From Geminocystis herdmanii PCC 6308 (GTDB taxonomy: Bacteria; Cyanobacteriota; Cyanobacteriia; Cyanobacteriales; Cyanobacteriaceae), in contig NZ_CM001775.1 of assembly GCF_000332235.1 (NCBI RefSeq), positions 2,324,230 to 2,388,229 on the forward strand: 64,000 nt of DNA, given 5' to 3'. A model generated the notes under the pieces. It did not search any database, was not told the origin of the DNA, and saw only the letters and a list, made by a program, of their open reading frames with translations. Below are positions 47,440-56,433 of the stretch, in pieces. The stretch's first letter is position 1, and the number at the start of each line of letters is the position of its first letter. Made by a program: the position numbers and the translations under genes.

Positions 47440-47651
47440 ATGAATCAAAAATTAATTGACTCTTTAATTACAGTAGTTCAATTACTCACTGATGAGAAAC
47501 GCCAAATATTTGAACAAAAATTGTTCTTTGATGATTCGATTCTTTAATTTCAACACTAGATATTATTAATTTAGCCCAAAAAGGTCATTCTTTTGATTTT
47601 CTCAAGGATGAACCAGATATTTACACCTTAGAAGATGGAAAACCGATATAA
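47440..47651 (+). pseudogene. Frameshifted small antitoxin-like gene
   Basis: Starts MNQKLIDSLITVVQLLTDEK and closes after 35 codons at 47545. From about 47541 the alternative frame continues STLDIINLAQKGHSFDFLKD and ends EPDIYTLEDGKPI before TAA at 47649-47651. The two halves together have the shape of small cyanobacterial antitoxin-like proteins (a helix with LTxEEKxxxEQKL and a terminal DFLKDEPDIYTLEDG). A single-base change near 47535-47541 would explain the break. No toxin gene follows. Confidence 0.65.
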
Positions 47652-47679
47652 TCTAAAATTAGTTATTTATTGATAAAAA

Positions 47680-47751
47680 CTGGGATGCTAGGATTCGAAC
47701 CTAGGAATGGCGAGACCAAAACCCGCTGCCTTACCGCTTGGCGACATCCCA
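47680..47751 (-). tRNA. tRNA-Gln (anticodon TTG)
   Basis: Minus-strand 72-nt cloverleaf. The acceptor stem TGGGATG pairs with CATCCCA and the discriminator is G. The D arm holds GCCAAGCGGTAAGGC, the anticodon loop TTTTGGT gives TTG, and the T arm is CTAGGTTCGAATCCTAG. U1-A72 and discriminator G fit tRNA-Gln. CCA is not encoded. Confidence 0.95.
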
Positions 47752-47875
47752 TTGATTTGGCACATTTATTAATATAACAAACAGTTCATAAATTTGTCAA
47801 GGTTTATCCCCGATTCTATGTAAGAAGAGAGGAAAAGAGGAAGAAAAATGAAAAATTGATGATTTTTTAATTCTT

Positions 47876-47896
47876 CATTCTCCATTCTCCATTCTC
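47876..47896. repeat. Heptamer tandem tract, CATTCTC x3
   Basis: Three perfect CATTCTC units (the ATTCTCC family in another phase) lie just after the mrp stop codon. Confidence 0.75.
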
Positions 47897-47905
47897 CATT
47901 CAACC

Positions 47906-48967
47906 TTATCTTAATGCCATGACAGAGACTTTTCCCGCAATGTTTTGAGCTATTTTTGTAAGGGCGATCGCACTAGCAGATTCGGGATTACCGATAACAA
48001 TGGGGATACCGCTATCTCCTCCCTCTCTCAAGGAGATTTCTAGGGGAATACAACCCAATAAAGGTACATTTAACTCTTTTGAGGCTTTTTCACCACCTCC
48101 AGAGCCAAATAGATCATAATTCTTATCAGGCATATCAGGAGGGATAAAGTAACTCATATTTTCCACTAACCCTAGAATATTTGTGCCTAATTGTTCAAAC
48201 ATTTTTAAGCCTCTACGCGCATCCTGTAAAGAGACGGTTTGCGGTGTTGTGACGATGACGGCACCGGCAAGGGGAGCGGCTTGTGCTAAGGTTAATTGAG
48301 CATCTCCTGTGCCGGGGGGCATATCAACGATTAAGTAGTCTAACTCTCCCCAGTTGACTTGATACAAAAATTGGCGTATAATACCGTTTAGCATAGGTCC
48401 TCGCCACATTACAGGCTGATCAGGATCGATTAAGAATCCCATAGATACCATTTTAATGCCATGATTGAAGGCAGGTTGCAAGATGTCACCACTAGGAGAC
48501 TTTTCTACTTCGATCGGTACATCATTTAAACCTAACATGGTGGGGGCATTAGGTCCATAAATATCAGCGTCTAATAAGCCTACTTTTGCCCCTGTTAAGG
48601 CTAAGGCAACGGCAACATTCACGGAAACAGTACTTTTTCCTACCCCTCCTTTTCCGCTAGAAATGGCGATAATATTTTTAACCTGATTTACGGATTGTCT
48701 ATCGGGTAAGGATTTTTGTTGAGGAGTTTCTGCTGTAATCTCGATCGAGACAGACTCCACCCCTTCTAAGGTTTTGACGGCTTTTTCGCAGTCTTCCCTA
48801 ATAAATTCTCGTAATGGACAAGCAGGAGTGGTTAAAACTAAGGTAAAACTAACATTACCATCTTTTACCGCTACATTGCGGATCATGTTTAATTCTACCA
48901 GACTTTTTTGTAATTCGGGGTCTTGTACGGGTTTTAAAACTTCTAAAATCGCTTCGATCGATAACAT
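47906..48967 (-). CDS. mrp: Mrp/NBP35-family iron-sulfur carrier ATPase
   Basis: A 353-aa P-loop protein (also ApbC). An N-terminal MIP18/DUF59 domain (about 1-80) precedes the deviant Walker A GKGGVGKST (105-113) and the IVDMPPGTGDAQLTLAQ motif. It delivers Fe-S clusters to target proteins as a dimer. The two-domain layout and length are standard for bacterial and plastid (HCF101-like) members. Clear C-terminal CxxC ligands are absent, as in several cyanobacterial forms. Confidence 0.94.
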   Translation of the reverse strand: MLSIEAILEVLKPVQDPELQKSLVELNMIRNVAVKDGNVSFTLVLTTPACPLREFIREDCEKAVKTLEGVESVSIEITAETPQQKSLPDRQSVNQVKNIIAISSGKGGVGKSTVSVNVAVALALTGAKVGLLDADIYGPNAPTMLGLNDVPIEVEKSPSGDILQPAFNHGIKMVSMGFLIDPDQPVMWRGPMLNGIIRQFLYQVNWGELDYLIVDMPPGTGDAQLTLAQAAPLAGAVIVTTPQTVSLQDARRGLKMFEQLGTNILGLVENMSYFIPPDMPDKNYDLFGSGGGEKASKELNVPLLGCIPLEISLREGGDSGIPIVIGNPESASAIALTKIAQNIAGKVSVMALR

Positions 48968-49168
48968 AATTTTTGATTAAATAATTTATAGTCACGGCTA
49001 AAACCGTTGATCATTTTTACAGAATGTGAATAAAAAAAATATAGAATTTTCTCTATAAATAAACTCTAATCTATTATTAAATATCAATGGACAATGGTCA
49101 AGAATTTGTCAATTAAATCTCATTTCTGCTAAGTTATAACCATAACTTCTTCTGGAGAAAAAATAGTT

Positions 49169-49516
49169 ATGATGGAATTTATTGTCACCCTCATTGTTAC
49201 TGCTGTTTCGATGATTGTCACTTCTCGAATTGTCCCCGGTATCACGATTTCCACCCCTCAAGCGGCGTTAATTGGTGCATTTGTCTTTGGTTTAGTGAAT
49301 GCCATTGTGAAACCTTTATTGATTTTATTCACCCTTCCTGCAACGATTCTCAGTTTAGGTTTATTCCTCTTTGTTATCAATGCCTTGTGTTTTTGGTTAG
49401 TCGCTTCTTTTACCCCTGACTTTGAAGTAAAGGGCTTTTTTGCTGCTCTTTTTGGCTCAATTTTAGTTTCTCTTATATCTGGTTTTTTAAGTAACTTTTT
49501 TGGTAAAACATCCTAA
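49169..49516 (+). CDS. Phage-holin-family IV (YvlD-like) membrane protein
   Basis: A 115-aa protein with four membrane helices. The motif IVTSRIVPGITISTPQAALIGAFVFGLVNAIVKPLL (read in parts) and the NALCFWLVASF segment match the small membrane family annotated as phage holin IV / YvlD. The name is historical; no phage genes are near. A second ATG follows one codon later. Confidence 0.85.
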   Translation: MMEFIVTLIVTAVSMIVTSRIVPGITISTPQAALIGAFVFGLVNAIVKPLLILFTLPATILSLGLFLFVINALCFWLVASFTPDFEVKGFFAALFGSILVSLISGFLSNFFGKTS

Positions 49517-49684
49517 GAATGGAGAATGGAAAATGGAGAATGAAGATTTAATAACTGATTCAACATCATTTATTCATAATTTGTTACTTATTTTCTATCT
49601 CTTTTTTTTGAGCAAAAATTTTATAGCTTACTGGGTTAAAATATAGCTTAGAGAGATTGCTTTTTTATCTTGTAATGATAACAA

Positions 49685-49813
49685 TAAGTGAGTAGGCAAA
49701 ATTAATTGTATGTTTACTTTATGAAAGGCAAAAGGCAAAAGGCAAGAGGCAACAAAGATGTAAGTTATTTTAATTAATTTTAAAATTCACAATCTATTTT
49801 GCATGAGTACTTA
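49685..49813. mobile_element. MITE family B, copy 2 (129 bp with flanking TA)
   Basis: I read it as base-for-base identical to 39714-39842, in the same orientation, with TA at each end. It lies between the YvlD-like gene and the ABC exporter gene. Confidence 0.85.
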
Positions 49814-49840
49814 AAATAGATAATTAATTTTCAATTTTCA

Positions 49841-49861
49841 ATTCTCAATTCTCAATTCTCA
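49841..49861. repeat. Heptamer tandem tract, ATTCTCA x3
   Basis: Three perfect ATTCTCA units lie 13 bp upstream of the ABC exporter ATG, in place of a recognisable ribosome-binding site. Confidence 0.75.
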
Positions 49862-49874
49862 ATTAATTTTCAAG

Positions 49875-51656
49875 ATGGCATCTAAAACTATTCATCCTTT
49901 ATCCCGTTTACTGAAATACTCCCATAAATATCAAACTTCTATTAATCAAGCTGTAACTTGCTCGGTTTTAAATAAAATATTTGATTTAGCTCCCCCCGTG
50001 CTAATTGGGGCAGCAGTGGATGTTGTAGTGAAAAAACAAGACTCTTTTATCGCTAGATTTGGGATAAAGGAAGTTTTTGATCAATTATTGGTTTTAACCT
50101 TATTATCGGTTTTAATATGGACTTTAGAATCGGTTTTTGAGTACGCATACGAGCGGTTATGGCGTAATCTTGCTCAAAATATGCAAAATGATTTACGTCT
50201 TAATGCCTATCGTCACATTCAAAATCTGGAGTTAGAATATTTTGAAAATAACAGCACGGGAAGGCTTTTAGCAATTCTTAATGATGATATTAATCAGTTA
50301 GAGAGGTTTTTGGATGTTGGCGCTAATGAAATTTTACAGGTTTTAACTACGGTTGTTGTTATCAGTGGTGCTTTTTTCTTTTTGACTCCGAATACGGCAT
50401 GGATGACAATTATTCCTATTCCCATAATTATTTGGGGTGCGATCGCATTTCAAAAACTGTTAACCCCTCGTTATGCGGAAGTTAGGGAAAAAGTTAGTTT
50501 GTTGAATAGTCGCCTAGCTAATAATTTGATGGGTATTACTACTATTAAAAGTTTTACCACAGAACAATATGAAATTGAACGCATCCGCAAAGATAGTGAA
50601 GCGTATCTACAAAGTAATCAAAGAGCGATCGTACTCAGTGCGGCTTTTGTGCCATTGATTCGATTTATTATTTTGGCAGGATTTACGGGAATATTGCTTT
50701 TTGGAGGCATGGAAGTCGAAAAAGGTAACTTGACGGTGGGTACTTATAGTGTACTGGTTTTTATGACACAAAGATTACTTTGGCCTCTCACTCGTTTAGG
50801 GCAAACCCTCGACTTATATCAACGGGCGATGGCTTCCACAGCAAGGGTTATGGATGTTTTAGATACTCCTATGACGATTCATTCGGGAGATTTGCCTTTA
50901 CCTTTTGATAGGGTAAAAGGGGAGATTGAGTTTAATAATATCAGTTTTGCCTATTTCGATCGAGAGCCAGTCATTGAAAATTTTAACTTGAAGATTCCTG
51001 CCACTTCCACTGTTGCCATTGTCGGTTCGACAGGTTCAGGAAAAAGCACTATAGTTAAGTTATTGTTGCGATTCTATGAGATTCAGTCGGGAAACATCAC
51101 CCTTGACGGTATCAATCTTAAAGATATTGTACTGTACGACTTACGCCGTGCCATTGGTTTAGTCAGTCAAGATGTATTTTTATTTCACGGTAGTGTTAGG
51201 GAAAATATCGCCTATGGTAATCCCAACGCCACCGAAAATGACATTATTCACTCCGCTAAAATGGCAGAAGCCCATGATTTTATCATGGAGTTACCTCAAC
51301 AGTATGATACGATCGTGGGGGAAAGAGGTCAAAAACTTTCAGGAGGGCAACGTCAAAGACTATCCATTGCTAGGGCAATTCTCAAAAATCCCCCCATTCT
51401 CATCCTTGATGAAGCTACCTCCGCCGTAGATAATGAAACAGAGGCTGCGATCGCAAAATCTTTAGAACATATTACAGAAAATCGTACTACTATTATGATT
51501 GCGCATCGATTGTCAACTATCCGTCACGCTGACTGTATTTATGTGGTAGAAAAAGGCAAAATTGTGGAATCAGGAAAACATGAAGAATTGTTAGAAAAAC
51601 GAGGAATTTATAACAGTTTATGGCAAGTGCAAACAGGCAATACTCATTTTGTTTAA
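49875..51656 (+). CDS. ABC-type exporter, fused permease-ATPase (MsbA/MDR-like)
   Basis: A 593-aa half-transporter acting as a homodimer or heterodimer in the inner membrane. Six membrane helices (about 20-320) include the conserved [22 protein letters not shown] coupling region (read in two parts). The nucleotide-binding domain has Walker [10 protein letters not shown], signature [15 protein letters not shown], Walker [13 protein letters not shown] and the H-loop IAHRLSTI. The substrate is not predictable; lipid or peptide export is typical. Confidence 0.93.
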   Translation: MASKTIHPLSRLLKYSHKYQTSINQAVTCSVLNKIFDLAPPVLIGAAVDVVVKKQDSFIARFGIKEVFDQLLVLTLLSVLIWTLESVFEYAYERLWRNLAQNMQNDLRLNAYRHIQNLELEYFENNSTGRLLAILNDDINQLERFLDVGANEILQVLTTVVVISGAFFFLTPNTAWMTIIPIPIIIWGAIAFQKLLTPRYAEVREKVSLLNSRLANNLMGITTIKSFTTEQYEIERIRKDSEAYLQSNQRAIVLSAAFVPLIRFIILAGFTGILLFGGMEVEKGNLTVGTYSVLVFMTQRLLWPLTRLGQTLDLYQRAMASTARVMDVLDTPMTIHSGDLPLPFDRVKGEIEFNNISFAYFDREPVIENFNLKIPATSTVAIVGSTGSGKSTIVKLLLRFYEIQSGNITLDGINLKDIVLYDLRRAIGLVSQDVFLFHGSVRENIAYGNPNATENDIIHSAKMAEAHDFIMELPQQYDTIVGERGQKLSGGQRQRLSIARAILKNPPILILDEATSAVDNETEAAIAKSLEHITENRTTIMIAHRLSTIRHADCIYVVEKGKIVESGKHEELLEKRGIYNSLWQVQTGNTHFV

Positions 51657-51797
51657 GTTTTCCATAAATTAAAAGTTAAATCAAATAAATTATTGTCATT
51701 AGAAAATCAATTAAGATATATTTTTTGTAAATTCTTTAACCTAACACCTGAAACCTTTTTTTAAACATACTTTATCATACTGAAAGTAGAAGAGCCA

Positions 51798-53657
51798 TTA
51801 TTTTTGACGATAAAACACCCCAATACCATTATGAACTCTGGCGGCGGTTGCGGACGATCGATCGACAATTTCACCGCCAAGATACATTTGTGTTGAACTG
51901 CCACCGTCTAAATTTAATGCGGATACAGCACCCATTCTTTGCAATAATTGAGCAAATTCCGCTAAAGTAGCACCATTACCACCAACTCGATTATGCACTG
52001 CTACTAACAACATTCTACCTTGATTATCCACGGCGATGGCACTGCGAGAGGCTTTTTGGGTATTAAAGGCTTTACTGAATTTTTCCGCTTCACCGTTTAA
52101 GACAATTTGATTATTTAAGAGCAAAAGAGGCCCAGCACCGATAATATAAGGATAATTAGCAAAATTTGCGGGAATAGTGCCAGTATTTAGGGTAATTTGG
52201 TCATTTATATTGATTTTATCCCCTAAAGTCTTGGCACTTCTAAATACTAATAGATAGTTTCTCGGTGGAATTGTCAAGGAATCTTCTCCTGCTTTCCTCG
52301 CCATAATCTTATCCTTGACGGTGTTATTTTCCACCATCACCAGAATTTCGTTATCGCTGAGGGTTGTGTAATTGTTTCCCCAACTATTGGTATAACGGGC
52401 TACTCCAGCTTGAATATAACCGCTATTAATGTAACTGTTAATAAATCGATCGCCCTTATCTGTAGTAATAATTTCTTCTACCATAACTCGATCGAATTGT
52501 ACCTCCCCCATATCATTCCATGCCATCACCCCACGATTTAAAATAGGGCTTGATAACCAATTATTACGGTTTTTAATCGCGCCTAAAGGTAACTGATTAT
52601 TACGGTTAAAAAATCCTGCATTAATAGCCGCCATCGCTTCCGAATTTTGGGCGGTAGTTTTGAGGGGTGCAGTGCCAATTACAGTATTATTATTAGGTAA
52701 AATTGGTTGTAAATCCACATTAAAACTCTTTAAATTAAACATTAGAGAAGATACTAAAAAAGAGTCTTGATTATTGTTTAAATTAATATATTTTCTGCTA
52801 AAAAATAGATCATTATTCCAACTAATATCACGAGGATTGATAGCATAAGGTTTTATTTCCACTAACAAAAGACTAGGATTAGCGGAAGTAACTTTAATAT
52901 TATTTCCCACGGGTAAAGTGATATTAACTAAAGTTTTATTGTCGGGATTAGTTACAGTAAATAAATTATTTTTAGGCGGTGATTTATCCTCTCTTATTTC
53001 GTCACCTTCTTCCTCTTGTAATCCAGAAGTATCTAAGGGCTTAAACGGTTTAATTGTATCAAATAAAGCCGAACTAGCTTGAGCATTTATAGTAATAATT
53101 GCTTGATCTTTTCCTTGACTAACTTGAAAAAAACTAGGCTTATCTAACTCAATAATAATTTTTTTACCTTGATTTTCTGGCACTTCATAGACTTTGTTTA
53201 CTTGACTAGATGGTAAATTTAGCTCTAAGATATTGTTATTCTTATTAATTTCTAGTGCAGTAATTTTAGTTAGATTAGTTATATCTAAATAACGAAAAGG
53301 ATTAATAAATTTAGCAGGTAAAATGTCATGATAATTAAACCATTTAACAGGTTGTTTTTCTGGGCTACTTGTACTCATTAATTCTAAGCCTAAAATAGCT
53401 TCGGCATTCATATCACTAACTCCTGTATGAATAACATTATTTTCTTGCCACTGTATCCAAGGAAGATTAACAGTTTTTTGATTAATTAAAACGGTTTTTC
53501 CTTGACTAATAATATTTAAGGGTGCTGATTGAGCAAATACTGGATTTAAAAATTTTCCTGTGGTAATTAATTGAGGAATATTACCAATAAAATTTACTAA
53601 AAAAATGGAGCAAAACGTGAGTAATAAAAATTTCGATTTTAAGAGTTTTTTCCACAT
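51798..53657 (-). CDS. Phosphodiester glycosidase family (NAGPA/DUF2233) exported protein
   Basis: A 619-aa protein with a signal peptide (about 11-43). The C-terminal 300 residues carry the NAGPA domain: MAAINAGFFNRNNQLPLGAI, RSAIAVDNQGRMLLVAVHN and the catalytic-core SALNLDGGSSTQMYLGGEIVD. The N-terminal half is beta-rich and AMIN-like (VYEVPENQGKKIIIELDKPS), suggesting cell-wall association. It probably cleaves glycosyl phosphodiesters in the periplasm; the substrate is unknown. Confidence 0.87.
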   Translation of the reverse strand: MWKKLLKSKFLLLTFCSIFLVNFIGNIPQLITTGKFLNPVFAQSAPLNIISQGKTVLINQKTVNLPWIQWQENNVIHTGVSDMNAEAILGLELMSTSSPEKQPVKWFNYHDILPAKFINPFRYLDITNLTKITALEINKNNNILELNLPSSQVNKVYEVPENQGKKIIIELDKPSFFQVSQGKDQAIITINAQASSALFDTIKPFKPLDTSGLQEEEGDEIREDKSPPKNNLFTVTNPDNKTLVNITLPVGNNIKVTSANPSLLLVEIKPYAINPRDISWNNDLFFSRKYINLNNNQDSFLVSSLMFNLKSFNVDLQPILPNNNTVIGTAPLKTTAQNSEAMAAINAGFFNRNNQLPLGAIKNRNNWLSSPILNRGVMAWNDMGEVQFDRVMVEEIITTDKGDRFINSYINSGYIQAGVARYTNSWGNNYTTLSDNEILVMVENNTVKDKIMARKAGEDSLTIPPRNYLLVFRSAKTLGDKININDQITLNTGTIPANFANYPYIIGAGPLLLLNNQIVLNGEAEKFSKAFNTQKASRSAIAVDNQGRMLLVAVHNRVGGNGATLAEFAQLLQRMGAVSALNLDGGSSTQMYLGGEIVDRSSATAARVHNGIGVFYRQK

Positions 53658-53778
53658 AATATTTATTAAGATATAACTTTATTTAAGGACGATCGAACTG
53701 CTTAATTAGTTTCCAATTATTGATTAAAAATGATCCATATTAAAACTTACCCATTGATTAAGTTATTATGAACATTTT

Positions 53779-54060
53779 TTAGATTAATTCGATTCTCAAT
53801 TTTTTTCCTAATGTGGACGTTGCTTTAGTTATAGTTTGTAGATTAATAGAAGCATTTTGAGGATCTAATAAATGCTCTAAAGATGAACGGCTAGTATTCA
53901 TTTTTTTTGCCATTTCAGTTTTTGTCCAACCTAATTTATTCATTTCTTGTTCAATTTGATAGGCAATTATTTTCTTTATCGCCGTCGCTTCTACTTCAAC
54001 TAATAAACCTTCTTCTTCTAAGAAATTATCAAAATTACTGCCTAGATACTGATTATTCAT
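53779..54060 (-). CDS. XRE-family antitoxin (HigA-like)
   Basis: A 93-aa protein. The C-terminal half is a helix-turn-helix with EMNKLGWTKTEMAKKMNTSR as recognition region, followed by SLEHLLDP. It begins 6 bp after the toxin stop codon, so the two are co-transcribed. It should bind both toxin and operator. Toxin-first order is the HigBA pattern. Confidence 0.88.
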   Translation of the reverse strand: MNNQYLGSNFDNFLEEEGLLVEVEATAIKKIIAYQIEQEMNKLGWTKTEMAKKMNTSRSSLEHLLDPQNASINLQTITKATSTLGKKLRIELI

Positions 54061-54066
54061 AATTAT

Positions 54067-54414
54067 TTATTCTTGTAAATTTTTAAGTCTTATTTGAGCT
54101 ATTTTTAATTCTTTATTAGGTGTCTTTTGTGACTTTTTAATAAAACCATGTAATAGAATCATTGACTGATTTTGAATACTAAAGAAAACCCTAGCAATTT
54201 TATTTTTTAAATTAATTCTCACCTCCCATAAATCAGGATATATTTTTCTCACTAATGGCATTCCAATAGGATAAGAAAATTGTACAGTTTTAATCGCCTC
54301 ACCTATGAGCTTTTTTTCTTCTTGAGATAGGTTTTTTAACCATTCTCTAACAGGTTCTTTATTATTTTCTGATCGATAAAAAATAACTGTTAAAATTAAA
54401 TTTTGATCATCCAT
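54067..54414 (-). CDS. RelE/HigB-type toxin (phage Gp49-like)
   Basis: A 115-aa mRNA-interferase-type toxin. The family segments are EPVREWLKNLSQEEKKLIG, GMPLVRKIYPDLWEVRINL, ARVFFSIQNQSMILLHGFIKK and the closing KTPNKELKIAQ with conserved basic residues. It is the first gene of a toxin-antitoxin pair. Identity as Gp49/HigB is based on these motifs. Confidence 0.9.
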   Translation of the reverse strand: MDDQNLILTVIFYRSENNKEPVREWLKNLSQEEKKLIGEAIKTVQFSYPIGMPLVRKIYPDLWEVRINLKNKIARVFFSIQNQSMILLHGFIKKSQKTPNKELKIAQIRLKNLQE

Positions 54415-54659
54415 GAATAGATTGTACCATGTTAAGTACTAAATTTACTTATTAATTAGATTATTTCTGATAATAATGATACCATTACCAGATAAATATG
54501 TACAATAACTATTTCGATCGAATTTTAAAACTAAATCTTAAAGAAGAAAATAAATAAATGTACTTGCAATACTAAGATTAACGTAATAAAAAATTAACTG
54601 AAATACTTTTAATAAAATTAAAATATAATTGTTATGAAAAATAGATTACATCAAAAAAA

Positions 54660-55925
54660 ATGACGGATTCTCAAGGCTATTGGTTAAAAAATGCCCATAT
54701 TCCCACTTGTTTAATTGTCGAGGAGGGTTTTCTTCCTAACACAAGAGAAAATTTGTCTCTGTGTGATATACAAATTCAGGAAGGCAAAATCACTCAAATT
54801 ATTCCCTCCTCTCCTGATACCATCGGTATTGATTTACATAAAGGTATCCTTTTACCCTGTTTTGTGGATATTCACACTCACCTTGATAAAGGGCATATTG
54901 TCGATCGAACTCCCAACTTACAAGGAGATTTCGACACTGCTTTAGAAATGGTGAAACAGGATAGTATTAAATGGGATGAGGAAGATTTATATAAAAGAAT
55001 GAGTTTCGGTTTACAATGCAGTTATGCTCATGGTACGATCGCACTTAGAACCCATTTAGATTGTCATGATACCCAAGCCGACATTAGTTTAAGAGTATGG
55101 CAACAGTTGAGGGAGGAATGGCGAGATAAGATAACCTTGCAAGGGGTGTCTTTAGTGGGTTTAGATTCTTTTCTCACGGAGGAGGGTGTCAAACTAGCGG
55201 ATAAAATAGCAGAAGTCGGAGGAGTTTTGGGGGGAGTTGCCTATATGAATCCCGACATCGACAGGCAACTAGAAAATATTTTTCAATTAGCCAAGGAAAG
55301 AAATCTTGATTTAGACTTTCATGCTGACGAAAATGGCGATATGTATTCAGTTTGTCTGCAAAAAATCGCTAAAACTGCGCTTAAAACTAATTTTACTAAT
55401 AATATCCTTTGCGGACATTGCTGTAGTCTATCTGTACAACCGCAAGGAGTAGTACATAAAACCATTAACCTTGTGAGGGAAGCCAACATCAACATCGTTA
55501 GTTTGCCTATGTGTAACTTATATTTGCAGGATAGACAGGAAAATATAACTCCTTCTTGGCGAGGGGTAACGAGAGTAAAGGAATTAAAAGAAGCTGGTGT
55601 TAAAGTTGCCTTTGCTAGTGATAATTGTCGTGATCCTTTTTTCGCTTTCGGTGATCATGATATGTTAGAGGTGTGGAATCAGTCGGTGAGAATTGCCCAT
55701 TTAGACACTCCCTATAGTGATTGGATTGCTTCAGTGTCTCAAACTCCTGCGGATTTAATGGCATTACCTCAATTCGGCAGAATAGGTGTTAATTATCCTG
55801 CGGATTTTATCATTTTTAAAGCTCGTTATTTTAGTGAATTGTTATCTCGTCCTCAGTTCGATCGAACTTTGATTAGACATGGTAAGATAGTCGATCGAAC
55901 TCTACCTAATTATCCCATAAAGTAG
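54660..55925 (+). CDS. codA: Cytosine-deaminase-like amidohydrolase
   Basis: A 421-aa metal-dependent hydrolase of the amidohydrolase superfamily. The metal ligands lie in DIHTHLDKGH (His71, His73), a His in LDFHADENGD, a His in CGHCCSL and the Asp of ASDNCRDPFFAFGDHDM. These match CodA-type deaminases (cytosine to uracil) and relatives acting on isocytosine or creatinine-like substrates; specificity is not proven. The stop codon overlaps the GTAGGTTGGGTT repeat, and a decayed copy of its 3' end lies at 60901-60999. Confidence 0.85.
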   Translation: MTDSQGYWLKNAHIPTCLIVEEGFLPNTRENLSLCDIQIQEGKITQIIPSSPDTIGIDLHKGILLPCFVDIHTHLDKGHIVDRTPNLQGDFDTALEMVKQDSIKWDEEDLYKRMSFGLQCSYAHGTIALRTHLDCHDTQADISLRVWQQLREEWRDKITLQGVSLVGLDSFLTEEGVKLADKIAEVGGVLGGVAYMNPDIDRQLENIFQLAKERNLDLDFHADENGDMYSVCLQKIAKTALKTNFTNNILCGHCCSLSVQPQGVVHKTINLVREANINIVSLPMCNLYLQDRQENITPSWRGVTRVKELKEAGVKVAFASDNCRDPFFAFGDHDMLEVWNQSVRIAHLDTPYSDWIASVSQTPADLMALPQFGRIGVNYPADFIIFKARYFSELLSRPQFDRTLIRHGKIVDRTLPNYPIK

Positions 55926-55953
55926 GTTGGGTTAGCGAAGGCGTAACCCAACA
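55922..55953. repeat. Half copy of the GTAGGTTGGGTT element
   Basis: GTAGGTTGGGTTAGCG pairs with CGTAACCCAACA as a hairpin. The first bases form the codA stop codon. It matches one end of the 173-bp element at 13886-14058. Confidence 0.7.
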
Positions 55954-55963
55954 AAACATCATC

Positions 55964-56024
55964 TTTTATTGTAGAATTATCGATTTTTATTGTAGAATTA
56001 TCGATCGAACTCTACCTAATTATC
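55964..56024. repeat. 21-bp tandem duplication and repeated codA 3' end
   Basis: TTTTATTGTAGAATTATCGA occurs at 55964-55983 and again at 55985-56004. The second copy runs into a 24-bp exact repeat of the codA 3' end (55891-55914 = 56001-56024), which includes the codons for DRTLPNY. Confidence 0.8.
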
Positions 56025-56076
56025 AAGATTTTACTTAGAATAGTCACAATGTAATAATAATTAAAATTGTTAATGG

Positions 56077-56358
56077 ATGATCATGCTAATAGACTCATTT
56101 AGATTACCAAAAACATTGTTAGAAGAAGTAGAAAAATATGCAATCAATCAAGGTATTTCTACGAAAGAGTTTATTCTTTCTGCGGTAATGGAAAAAATAG
56201 ACTTTTTAAATCAAGAAAAATCATCAAAAGCTATCCATAATCCTTGGTTAAAACTTGCAGGAAAATATAAAGACGATCGAGATTTTGATAAAGTATTAAC
56301 TTATATAGAAGAATATCGTCAAGAATTAGATGATGAATCAGAAATTGAAGAAAAGTAA
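56077..56358 (+). CDS. Ribbon-helix-helix-like small antitoxin (orphan)
   Basis: A 93-aa protein. The N-terminus MLIDSFRLPKTLLEEVEKYA plus NQGISTKEFILSAVMEKI looks like an RHH DNA-binding unit. The C-terminal NPWLKLAGKYKDDRDFDKVL and EEYRQELD resemble toxin-binding tails of cyanobacterial antitoxins. No toxin gene follows before the convergent permease gene. An ATG at 56083 is an alternative start. Confidence 0.7.
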   Translation: MIMLIDSFRLPKTLLEEVEKYAINQGISTKEFILSAVMEKIDFLNQEKSSKAIHNPWLKLAGKYKDDRDFDKVLTYIEEYRQELDDESEIEEK

Positions 56359-56433
56359 ATGATCAATCAAAAGACAAACTAAAATGTATTATATTCTGTA
56401 CACGGATCATTTTTTTCTTTTACATAAATTTTT

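Noticed and set aside
49169-49516. Prophage hint from the holin-family name
   Set aside because: The family name is historical; no integrase, terminase, capsid or lysis genes are within the window.
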